Below, piece by piece: positions 1 to 12,100 of a stretch of DNA of 64,000 bases. Position numbers and translations under genes: made by a program. A model generated the notes under the pieces. The model had not been told where the DNA came from and ran no database searches. It saw nothing but the letters and a program-made list of their open reading frames with translations. Source of the DNA: Cristatella mucedo (lineage: Eukaryota; Bryozoa; Phylactolaemata; Cristatellidae); the NCBI GenBank assembly GCA_009760855.2, contig WPIO01000114.1:887001-951000 (forward strand). The letters run 5' to 3'. Numbering within the stretch: position 1 is the first letter of the stretch; the number at the start of each line of letters is the position of its first letter.

Positions 1-63
1 AAAAGTAAGCCATGTGAGGTAGGATAGCCCACAAAGTACATTTTAAGCTTGAAACCATAAACA

Positions 64-266
64 TTACAAAAGTATCAGGGCAGACTAGCCGCAATTGTGG
101 CAGAACACAAGCCGAACAATATAATCCTACGGGTTAAATGGACGTTCTGTCGTAATACAACCGAAGCCATTGCAAAAACATCAGGGAAGACTAGCAGCAA
201 TCGTGGCATGACACAATTCGAACAATGTTATCCTAAGGGTTAAATGAACGTTCTGTCGAAAAACAA
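64..266. repeat. Two-copy tandem repeat, unit about 106 bp
   Basis: The segment with TCAGGG at 75-80 recurs with TCAGGG at 181-186, an offset of 106 bp. Both copies carry the same order of landmarks: AGACTAGC, CAAT.GTGGCA, then GGGTTAAATG.ACGTTCTGTCG. The copies differ at scattered positions, so the duplication is not recent. No coding potential is visible. Confidence 0.7.
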
Positions 267-347
267 AAAATTTGGCCCTGCTGGCAATCGGCATTTAGAC
301 AAGGCACCCACACTTTAAAGCCAGATACAGTCAGCAGTAAACGGTTA

Positions 348-626
348 CTACCAACGTGGCTTGACATATACAAGCTGAGCCAGTGCTGAATTCAGCAGAC
401 ACATTACATACATAATAAGGTCCCGGGTCAAGCATCGACAAATCTTTCCTAGGCACAAAATCACAGCAGAGCCCCGAAGCTTCGGTAATGGCAGCCGAAC
501 TGCTGGCACTTGATGCTGGCCTCGCGCTCTGTGCACTCCCACCATTGCATGAATCAGAGGCGCATTACGAACCTTGCCATTCCTGCTCGTGGGAGGAAAG
601 CCGCCCACGCCACAGGAAACGTTTCA
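348..626. other. Unassigned stretch at the left end
   Basis: Short open frames exist on both strands, but none has splice sites or family resemblance. It should be intron 6 or downstream sequence of the TAF1A-like gene. Confidence 0.4.
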
Positions 627-1140
627 GGTCTACCGGGCCTGTGCACTCAGCTGCTTATAGGTGGTGCAAAACTCAGCAGCTACGCTTGTCTGTTGAGAGC
701 GATGCAATTGCCACATCACACCACTTCTCGCCGACCTGCACTGGCTACCAATCAAGCAGCCATGAATTTCAAGGTTCTGTCAGTCAGTTTTAGGTCCCTT
801 TATCCTCTACATCTAGCCTAACGACTAAAACTACTCCCCCACCAGGCCGAGCATCACACCACCGGCTGATCTGACTCATATCGTTTAGCTTTACCTCATA
901 CAAACCTTTGGTGACCATGCCTTTAGTTGTTATGCTCCCAAAGACCTGAACTTACTCCCAACTAATGTCATAGGATCCTTTGACCTGGTAAAATTTAAAA
1001 CGAGCTCGTGTTTATCACGGCATTTAATAGGTCCTTGTGACTCGTCTTTTGTGTGCTGACACCGTGCATGCTATCACTAAATATTTTTACGTCTTTATAT
1101 TGCACATGTTACTTCTAACCGTGTTATGCTTGTTAACATA
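627..1140 (+). mobile_element. L2-A 3' end (5'-truncated, degenerate)
   Basis: It matches the C-terminal coding part and 3' UTR of L2-A: the GGTGCAAAACTC.GCAGCTA block, CGACCTGCACTGGCTACCA, then the GCTCCCAAAG block and the GTGCATGCT repeats of the UTR. It carries several stops and frameshifts. Confidence 0.8.
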
Positions 1141-1336
1141 ATAATAATAACAAATTTGTGTAGCATCCTAAGAGAAGATAATCTTTTTCTAGGCACTTTA
1201 CAGATGCTGTAAAATAACATTGTGCAGGTCCCAACTCATCGTCTGATCATGCTTCCTTTACAGCATATATAAAGCACCTAGAAAGAGATTAGCTTCACTG
1301 AGGGCACAACACAAATGTATTATTATTATTATTATT
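1141..1336. repeat. Fold-back pair of L2-A tails
   Basis: The arm at 1141-1213 is the reverse complement, with mismatches, of the arm at about 1258-1333. Each arm is the L2-A terminal 75 bp, containing TCTTTCTAGGCACTTTAC or its complement and ending in (ATT)n. The (ATT)n ends point outward and the unit ends 19 bp from TAF1A-like exon 6. Confidence 0.8.
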
Positions 1337-1359
1337 ACTGCAGAGAGAGCTGAACTCAC

Positions 1360-1419
1360 CAACAAGATGCGGACACATTCATGGCTTGGTGGCTTTCGAT
1401 TGCCAGCATCGTGCGCTGC
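1360..1419 (-). CDS. TAF1A: TAF1A-like exon 6
   Basis: This 60-nt exon is phase 0 on both sides, with acceptor GGTCTGTAG and donor GTGAGT. It encodes AAHDAGNRKPPSHECVRILL, a 20-residue linker. The next exon should lie further left; I could not find a convincing one between 1 and 1359. Confidence 0.68.
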
Positions 1420-2005
1420 CTACAGACCCATAAGTTCTGCTGCATGCGAGCTAGCATAGCAGCCTCAAACAGGATGATAGACCCCAATTTTTTGCCCAAT
1501 AAATTGGGTTATTGGTTTAAATGGACTAAAACCCGATTTTCTGATTAGAACCTGGTTTTATTACGGCGTTTCACCACACTTCAATCCTGCTCCTGGTTGG
1601 CGCCTACTGCCGCATCGTCATAGTAGCCGGCACTGTCGCTGCTGCACTTGGAGTTGTCGCGGTTAAGCACCGGGTAATCTTAGAATGCGGCGAGGTTCGA
1701 CTTGATAAAAACGAGCTTCGCATGGCCTTGCGCTGCCAGCCTATTTTTCATTTCGGTGTGGATAAATCCTATGTTCGAAAAGCTTTGCTCAGAGGCAACC
1801 GTCAACGTGCCACGCTGAATAGTGTGACTGCCAGGTGTAATAAGAACGATGCTGCTAAAATGGGCTGTGTGAGAAATCACGACTTAACTTTAAAAAAACC
1901 TAATAAAACTGCATTTGGGCTGGACCCAGGTGGTTGGGTTACACGTACAAGCACGCACGCACGCACACACACAGACACACACACACACACAGACACACAC
2001 ACACA

Positions 2006-2074
<69 letters not shown>

Positions 2075-5000
2075 GCCGATTAAAGCCAAATAATAAAAAC
2101 CAAGCCGTCCCATCTACAGCCTCTAAGCTATCCGTCCCAGCAGTGGCAGCATGCATGCATGAGGTGTGCGCGTGTGTGTGTGTGTGTGTGTATGTGTGTG
2201 TGCGTGCGTGTGTGGGGGGGCACATGTGCTTGTGAGTATCTGCTTTGCTCTTATTATATTCTTACTTGACAATCGATAAAACATCAAGAACCATTTGGAT
2301 TTTGATCGGCTGAGGTACAACAGCAAGCTTTCAGTGTCAGATAATGGAGATACATTACATTACATATGTACACTAAGATATCTCTGACGGTAGAGTGCTT
2401 CTAATGGTCACACGCATTTTAGAAGACCTTGCATAACTTGAATGGTTCTAAATCGTCGCCAGATTGTTACACCAATCAGGCTATAAGACCTTCTATATTA
2501 TCTAAATTCAAAAACATAAATTTACGTTAGGCACTGCTAAAACCAGCTAGCAAACATTTTCCCACGAGTTTATATATTGCTAACCAACCGAGAAATGATT
2601 TTTATTGGTCTACTATATTGCAGACAAGTCAAAACAAGTTCCACACACAATACTTACGGCTAGGGCATCCAAGGCATCGTGCAGTTTGAAGTCATTAGTC
2701 AGCAGATAAAAGACATGCTCCAGGACGACCAGCTTGCTGTTGTAGGCATTCGACAGGTGCTTCAGCTGGCTGCAATGATTTATATCAATATCAAACCGAC
2801 ACGGCAAATAGTGACAGAGAGACTTCGGAAAACATTCGTGGTGACGCCATACAGTTCACTACGTTAGTGGGCAAGGAATAATCATAATACCATTAGGTCG
2901 TTTGTATAGCACCGTAAGAAACCTCAACTTCCATCCAGGTGCTTTACAACTTGCTGAAGGAGTATCGATACGAAACATAAACAAAAATGAAATTCACTGG
3001 GGCCAAAGAGTCGCTGAATATAATAGGAACAGCTTCAGGAAAGCGCTTGCACGTTACCACTCACATAAAAGATTCGAGTCCTTCAGTAGCCAATCCTGTG
3101 TTACTTGCAACAAGGGGATTATGGCTTCCGAGGCTCCTGTGCTGCTGCTCTCTATATAAGGCGCTATATCGGGAGGTTAATACTTTATTTTACTCTATTT
3201 ATGCAGCAAACTAAGACCGACCTACAACAGAGATGTGATCAATACTGATAGCATAACATGAACACAATTTATTTGTATAGCACACTTAGAGTACATAATT
3301 TCTTTCCAGGAACTTTACATATGCTGTAAAGGAAGCATTATGATCAAATGGTTAGTGGTAACATATTGAAGTCATTAAGCATGCAACCACTAACCATTCG
3401 ATCATGCTTCCTTTGCAGCAAATGTAAAGTGCCTAGAAAGAGACTGGGTTCTCTGAGGGCACCATAACAAATGTTTTATTCTAACTATTATTATTATAAT
3501 GTCAACAAACATAACATGTTTAGAGGTGCCGTGCACTCTATAAGGCAAGCACCTTATGCCTACGCCAAATCGTCAAATTTGTATGACAGCGTGCTGGAAT
3601 AATGCATCTACGCAAGGAAATGCTACGCGGAGGGGCTCTCTTGTTATTGTGATTGAAAATGCAGCAACCAATATTTCTGATGATGAGCGCTCAATACAAC
3701 AAAGCAATGTTTTACAGACCATACGGTTACGATACGACCTACTGCCATCGACATATACAATAAGAAAGCTACTGCCTGCTAGGATTGACAAACCCTGTGA
3801 AGGTTCACAACAGCTTCCTATCCTACACACAAAAAACACGGACTTCCTATGTGTGCCGGCAATAAACTTCAACAAAATTAATTCGAAATCTGTCATAGGC
3901 CAGTCAGAGAGAAAACAGTTGAGTCGATCAGGCGGCTGCTTGGAGTGAAGTCGTGTCCAGGACACAGACCTGGTAAATTATGATACTTTCCATATATCAG
4001 ATGCTATCCGAGAGACACCGGATTCATATCCCGGACCAAGTTATAAGGTTTCAGTTAGCACAGCTCCGCACACGCCTAACAGATGGCTGGTTCTTTTTCT
4101 TCTTTTTACGCTCTACAATCAGGATCTGGCAATGGCACACACTAAATCTTCGATGGCCAAGAAACTTAGCACAACTACCTATATTCGAAAAGTGTGCAGC
4201 TTGACTTTTTTTTAGCTCATAACACTAGGCACCAACTGTTGGTGAGAGAAAAGGAAACCAAGGCTGCATGCAAGTCGTTGCTCGATTGCAGGTGCTCTTG
4301 CACAGCTCCCAGTTGGGCTGCCTACGCTTTTTGCAGCCACCGCCTAGATTCACTATCCCGTAGAAGAAATCAAGCTCGTCTGCAGGCTATACTAGTGTTC
4401 TCTCTTTGCCCTCAACGATGCTGTCAAATGGCCAGAAACCAAGCAAAGACGACTATCCACAAAATTAAAATGGAGCCTAACTATCAGCAGGGTTAACAGA
4501 GCACTATACCACCAGAAAGAAACATAACAGTGCTGCGGATAAAATAGAATTAGAAGCATTACACCATCAGTAATTGAGTCCATCGCCTTCAAAATCTAAT
4601 ACGAGGGCAAGACTTTAACTCACCAAATTTGTTCGAACAAAATAAAGTCAGCCCTTACTACAAAGCAGGTAGTGCTATAATCACAATACCCTATTGACAA
4701 TCATCAAGGCACAACTGCACGGACCCCATAATACACATTCCGAAGCACAAACCCAGCTTACCTAACAAGCTGCTCCAGAGCAGCAGTAGATTCATGCCCT
4801 AGGTTGAACATAACTTCAAATCCAGCCTGCAAAATAATCAAGGGATTGGCAGATGTTGGATTGCTGACTAAGTCGTCACCCTGCTATCTAGTAGCCTATC
4901 CAAACATGCAGTACAACGACAAAACTTACCTAACACATAGTCCAAAAATTAAAAAACAACCACTCTTTTTAACAGCAATTTTACACAAGAACCCATTGTT

Positions 5001-8000
5001 CTCTGGCTCTAGCCAACCTATCAGAACTACTCCCCCATCAGGCTAGGCAGCATACCACCCACTTTTCTTATTCAAATCGTTAAGCTTTATCACGTAAAAA
5101 CCTCAAATCCTTTAATGACATTGCATTCAGTTCTTATGCTCCCAAAGTCTGGAAATCACTCCCTGATGAAGTCATGGCATCCCCTACTTTGACAACATTT
5201 AAAAATAAGCTAAAAACGCTACTGCCTTTGACATCATTTGGTGGGTCCTCGTGATAAGTCCTTGCGTGCTTATGCATGCATACTCAGCCTTCTGCCACGG
5301 AGGTTTCTGAGAGTAGATTGCAATGTTGCCTTTACACCGAACCTTTAAAGCGTAGAGTATTCAGAGGAGTCAGTTATAAGCAACTTATTTCCCTAATTAC
5401 TATACTTCCTCTTGGCCGTGTCATGAGCTATATTGTGATTTTATCCAGAGTTACAGAGCAACAATATATCTCAACTCCCTTGCTATATGAATAGCCTACG
5501 TTTGCTTTTGGGCTTCAAAAACTTCCTCAAATTGACGGCCACTGCAACCGACTTGCCCTCAAGTCCGTAAAATTCTCTCAACTCCCTTGCTGCATGAACC
5601 GAACATGGATGGTAGCAAACTTGCTTAAATTTAATGGTGACAAAACACACTGACTAGTGATAGGCAAACCAAGTGTGGTCCAGAGAATGAACAAGTTAAT
5701 GCTCAAAATCGGCTCTGCCAGCCGATCTCATGTTGCAGCTGCACCCAATTTAGCATAAGGCTCCAAAGTGACCTTCCAAGAGACGACCACGTCAGCTCTA
5801 CTGTCATGTCTGCCTACTTTTAGCTAGATGGCATTGCAAAAAGAATTCGGGCTTGTTTCGACAGGTACACCGCATCTAAGTTGGACCAAGCATTTGCGAC
5901 ATCCCGGCTCCTCTTCGGTAACTACCTGTTTGCTGGTCTACCGGCCTGAGAAATCAGGTGCTTACAGTTGGTGTAAAACTCTGCAGCTACGCTTGTCTGT
6001 TGTGAGCAGTGCAGTTGTCACATCACACAACTTCTCACCGACCTGCACTGGCTACCAGTCAAGCAACGGATTGACTTCAAGATTTTGTCGCTCATTTTTA
6101 GGTCACTTCATTCTTTGGCTCCAGCCTATCTCTAAGATTTACTCCCCCACCAGGCCAAGTATCGTACCACCTGCTTTTCGGAATCCAACTGTCTACCACT
6201 ACCTCGTACAAACCTCAAATCCTTTGGAGACCGTGCATTTAGTTCGTATGCTCCCAAAGCCTGGAACTCACTCCCAACTTGTGTCACAACATCCCCTGAT
6301 TTGACCACATCTAAAAAGAACTTAAAAACCCACCTGTTTAGGACAGCATTTAGTGGGTCCCTGTGATTCGTCCGTTGTGTGCTTATGCATGCTGACACTG
6401 TGCATGCTGCCACTAACCACATTTGCATGCTGACCCTGTGCATGTCACCCCTAATCCTGTTATTCACGTTCAACAAGCATGATATTACTCACCATTCAAT
6501 CGCATTTCCCTTCGCAGCAAATGTAAGGCGCCTAGAAAGAGATTTGAGTTCTCTGAGGGCACTTTATCAAGTGTATTATTATTATTATTACAGCTGGCAC
6601 AAAACTCGGCAGCTGGGCTTGTCTGTCGTGAGCCTCACAGTTGCCATATCACACTACTTCTCAGCGACCTGCATTGGCTCCCAGTCAGCAACACATCGAC
6701 TTCAATGCTCTCTCACTCACTTTTGGGTCCCTTCATTCTTTGGCTCCAGCCTAACTAGCAAAGCTACTACTGCACCAGGCTAAGCGTCGTACATTCCATT
6801 ATCCGAATCTCATTGTTAACCATGTCTTGTACAAACCTCAATTCCTTTGAAGACCATGCCTTTAGTTCGTATGCTCCCAAAGCCTTGAACTTACTTGTGA
6901 CTTTAGTCATGACATCCCATGACTTGAAAACATTTAAAAATAAACTAAAAATGCATCTAATTTGGACTTGCTTAGGTAAGGCGACCACAGCCAAGCAAGG
7001 GCTATGTATTTGTGACATCCGGTCAAAACTTGTATAACTTGCTTTTTGCAGGTCTTCCTGCCAGTCCAATCACATACTGGAGGTTGGTGCAAAATACTCC
7101 GGCCAGGTATGTCTGTCTTAAATTTCATAACTATCTGACGGTGCTTCCTTTGCAGCAAATGTAAAGTGCCTAGCTTAGATAGAGTTCTCTGATACACCTT
7201 TATCAGTATTATTATTAGTAGTAGTATTACTTAATAATGATAACAATACAATTGTTATAGCTCTCTCAGAAAACTAAATCTCTTTCTAGGCATTTTATAT
7301 TTGCTGCTAAAGAAGCATGATGAATGGTTAGTGGTACCATGCTCCGTAAACAACAAGAATAACATGGTTAGAGGCAAGATGCTCAGGGTGAGAATGCAAA
7401 TATAGTTAGTAGCAACATTCACAGTATCAGCATGCATAACCGCACAAAGGACGAATCACAGGACCCACCAAATGCGATGATAGATCGTTTTAGCTTCTTT
7501 TTAAGTCTCAAGTCAGGGGATGTCGTGACACAAGTCGGAAATGAGTTCCATGCTTTGGGGGCATACAAAGTAACAGCATGGTCTCCAAAGAATTTGAGGT
7601 TCGTACGAGATATAGGTAAACAATGAGATTCGGAAAATCTGGTGGTACGATGCTTAGCCTGGAGGGTAAGTAGATCTGACAGGTAGGCTGGAGCCAAAGA
7701 GTGAAAGAACCTAGAAGTGAGTGACCGAACCACGATTATCGATTACCGAGCGGCGATAAAGAATCAGAAGTCGATGTGTTACTTGACTGGGAACCAGTGC
7801 TTGTCAGCTAGAAGTGGCATGATGTGGCAGCTGCGCCTCTCACGACAGACAAGCCTAGCTGGAGAGTTTTGCACCAGCTGTAAACTACTGACTGCACATG
7901 CAGGGAGACCAGAAAGCAGTGAGTGACAGAAGTTAAGATAAGATGTCACAAACTAATGGAACAATTTACGTATGGTCTCCCTGTCCAAACAAGCCGAATT

Positions 8001-8976
8001 TCCACAATTATGATTTTTATTTTAATTATGTATTTATTATGTATTTTTATTTTCAGCAATTATGTAGCAGAAAGTGGGAAGACTTGACCATGGAGCTGAA
8101 GTGGTCGTCTAATAAGAGGTCGATTTGGAATACATGGACGAACTTAGATGTGGTATCTCTGTCGAAACAAGCCCGAATTTAAGCAATGTTATGTAGCTGA
8201 AAGTAGGCAGACTTGACCGTGGAGCTGAAATGGTCGTCTAATCAAAGGTCACGTTTAGAACATGACACCTAGATTTCGTGCAGACTGGACAAGAGATACA
8301 CTGGTAGAGCTGTAATGGCTCACTAGGTAAGGCGGTTGCTTTTCACAACCTCGGCCCCGAGGTCGTGGGCTCGAATCCTGCAGTGGACGATCCTTTATCG
8401 CCACTGCAGGCGGTGGTGATAGCCGTAAAGGCTCTTCTGTCGCTATACAAAAAGAGGCTGTTAAATCAGCTAATATTTCTTTTTAATTTTTTAGAGCTGA
8501 TTTTGAGCGTTAGCCATTCCAATATGTGAATCACACTCGGTTTGTCAAATAACTAGTAGGTTGGTTTTTCTCATCGTGTATTTAATTAAGGACGTTTGCC
8601 GTCAGACATGTGTGGATATCATCAATAGATGCAGCAAGAGAGTTGAACAAATTCCACGAGCTGGAAAGATGGGAGGAATCAAAGCAAAGGTACAACTGAG
8701 TGCTGTCTGCATCGAAGTGATAGCCTATATTGTGCCTGGCAATCATACCGACAAGAGGGTGAGTGTAGTCTAGAACCATATAGGGTTGACGTCTGGCCAT
8801 ATGAAAAACCAATTGTCTGCCGTGCCACCATAGGGGCTGAGGTGCATCTGTTGAGAGTAGCCTTCTTAGCGCATTAAAAATGATTATTTTCCGTGTTATG
8901 TTGCTAGTACAACAATCACACTTCTGAAGTTGAAACTGCTTACGAAGCTTATGGATACTAGGTGCCTGTGTATGTC

Positions 8977-9047
<71 letters not shown>

Positions 9048-9097
9048 CAGCATAACGAGTCCATATGTGTGTGTGTCCGTGAGTGAGTGAGTGAGTG

Positions 9098-9156
<59 letters not shown>

Positions 9157-12100
9157 ATGTGTGTGTGTGACAGACAGACAACATTCGAAAGAACATAACA
9201 AAATACAAAATAGACCAGCCGAGTTAATAACCTCATTTCTTGCAGCAGATACTAGCTAGACTATAATAACAATAGCAATACAATAAAAAGATAATTGCAT
9301 AGCATCTGAAAACAATTTATCCTCCTTATAAGCACTGTACAAGTGAAGGACAGTTAGAGGCTTTCAACCTCACAGCCCCTAATTGTGGGAGCAAAAATGA
9401 ATGGGAGATTCAGGACTCAAAACCAGAACCAGTCAAATATAAGTGTATGCACCTCACTGTTTAGTTAAAAGAAAGTGTGTTAAGAGAACGAGACATAAAA
9501 ACAACTCCAACAACAGGCGTCATGCAAGCAGAAAATTATGCCCAGACGGCTACACCGGGATTGTATATCATAATGGCAAACCAAAGTTTATCGAATTGCT
9601 TGCCAGCAAGAAGATGCAAATTGCAGCCGAGTGTACAGTCGAACTCAGCCGGAAATTACATGACTTAAATTACATGACTGTCCATCGACAGGCATATGAA
9701 GACTACTGTAGGTCGTACCAATCGATCCTAGCAAAGGCTAAGTCTAGCTTCTATAGAAACATTGTTGAATCACAGATGCACAATCCAAAAATGCTGATGT
9801 CGACAATAAACCATCTCCTCAAATGTTCCCAGGTTAGCTCCTTACCTGATGATCCTTGTGATGATCTAGCCGATCGCTTCTCTCGATTCTTTGTGCAGAA
9901 GATAGACAAAATCAGGGAATCCATCCCTGCGATGACAACCTTCCCACTAGAATGCTGTTCCTCGGTTCCTGGCTGCGCCTCAACGTCTGCATTTAAACAG
10001 GTCACTAGTGATGTAGTCCTAAAGCTCATATCTCAATCAAAGAAGACAGCAAGTCCACTGGACCCTATTCCCACTGTCCTGCTCCTACGTTGCATTGATC
10101 TGCTGCTGCCATGCATAACCAACATCATTAATATGTCATTAGCTAAGAAAGCTACACTAGACCAAGAGAACTTAAGCAACTACCGCCCAGTCTCCCTTCT
10201 ACCATTCCTATCAAAGACACTGGAACGGGTCGTGGCAGACCAGCTGAACTCGTATATCGAAACCTCACACCTTGCTAGTAAGTTCCAGTCTGGCTTTAGA
10301 GCTAATCACTCCACAGAGTCAGCATTGCTTCGGGTATACAACGACCTACTTAGGAATGCAGACATGGGTAGAGTGTCTCTTCTTGTTTTGCTCGATCTTT
10401 CGGCAGCTTTTGATACCATCGATCACAAAGTACTTCTAGAGCGCCTCTCATCTCGCCTGGGCATCACTGGCACTGCTCTGCAGTGGTTCAGGTCCTATCT
10501 CAGTGGGAGACTCCAGAGTGTTGACGTGAATGGACAAAGATCATCTGAAGTACCTCTAAAATATGGAGTACCTCAGGGCTCTGTGCTAGGTCCGGTCCTT
10601 TTCACCGTTTATACTCTCCCTCTCGCTGATGTGATTGCCAAGCACAATCTAGGCTTTCACTTCTATGCGGATGACACTCAGTTGTACCTTTGCTTTGATC
10701 CCTCCCAGCCTTCGAGCACCTCAAATTCTCTCAACTCACTTGCTGCATGCATTGATGACATCCGATCATGGATGGCAGCAAATTTTCTAAAACTAAACGA
10801 TGATAAAACTAACTTACTAGTTATGGGCAAACCTAGTGTTATTCAGAAATTGGAAAGGCTGACTTTCAAAATTGGCTCTGCCAGCATATCTCCAGTTGCA
10901 TCAGCTCGAAATCTAGGTGTCATATTCCAAAGCGACCTCTCGTTAGACGACCACATCAGCTCCACAGTCAAATCAGCCTATTTTCAGCTTCATAACATTG
11001 CTAAAATTAGGGCTTGTTTAGATAAGGATACCACGTCCAAGTTGGTCCATGCATTCGTGACATCTCGTCTCGACTTCTGCAACTCACTGCTTACTGGCCT
11101 ACCAGCATGTGCGATCAGGCGATTGCAGCTGGTGCAAAACTCTGCAGCTAGGCTTGTCTGTCGTGAACGTCGCAGTTGCCACATTACTCCACTTCTCGCC
11201 GACCTGCACTGGTTACCAGTCAAGCAACGGATTGACTTCAAGGTTTTGTCGCTCACTTTTAGGTCTCTTCATTCTATGGCTCCAGCCTATCTTTCAGATA
11301 TACTACCCCATCAGGCAAAGCATCGTACCACTAGCTTTTCGGAATCCAACAGTCTAGAAATACCTCGTACAAACCTGAAATCCTTTGGAGACCGTGCATT
11401 TAGCTCGTATGCTCCCACAGCCTGGAACTCCCTCCCGACCTGCATCAGAACATCCCCTGACTTGACCACATTTAAAAGAAACTTAAAAACATACCTATTT
11501 AGGACAGCATTTAGTGGGTCCTTGTGATTCGTCCTCGATGTGCTTATGCGTGCTGCCACTGTTCATGCTGCCACTAACCACATTTGCATGCTGACCCAGT
11601 GCATGTAACCCCTAACCATGTTATTCATTTTGTTTGTTTTTCAAGCATGATTTTACTTACTATTCTATTGCGTATCACTTTGCAGCAAATGTAAAGCGCC
11701 TAGAAAGAGATTAAGTTCTCTGAGGGCGCTTTATCAAGTGCAATATTAAAATTAATATTATTATTATGACTAGCTATTGGAAGAAGCACCTCGCACCTGG
11801 GTCAGATGCTTCACAGTGTGTATGCTGGAGCCTTAACAGCCATGGAGCACAAGATGGGGGGGGGGCACTTCAAAGCCCTCAGCCCATGGCTTTACTGCAG
11901 AGGTCATTGGGTGCAAGCCCTGGCACAGCTAAGCTTAGTTCCCAAGGTGCTGTGACAAGCTTGCTGTAGACCGGGATCAGTCTTGCTTCACTGATCACAC
12001 GTGCAGACCGAAATGTGGTTTTACCGGAGACCAACATACAGGACGTGGTCTATCAAGTGGTCTATATAGCTTAGCACCCATATGGCTCCTTGGCTTCACA

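Noticed and set aside
1722-2235. Frames of 78-123 residues rich in Thr/His or Cys/Val
   Set aside because: They translate the (AC)n and (GT)n tracts; no independent coding signal. The same holds for the His/Thr frames at 8.6-9.2 kb and the Arg/Glu frames at 18.8, 55.1 and 56.0 kb.
3556-3965. Overlapping 130-residue open frames on both strands
   Set aside because: No family resemblance, no fitting splice phase for the TAF1A-like gene, and simultaneous openness on both strands suggests chance.
8313-8400. tRNA gene from the A and B boxes
   Set aside because: The cloverleaf is not complete and the segment is repeated eight times with a common 3' body and a target duplication, so it is a SINE head.
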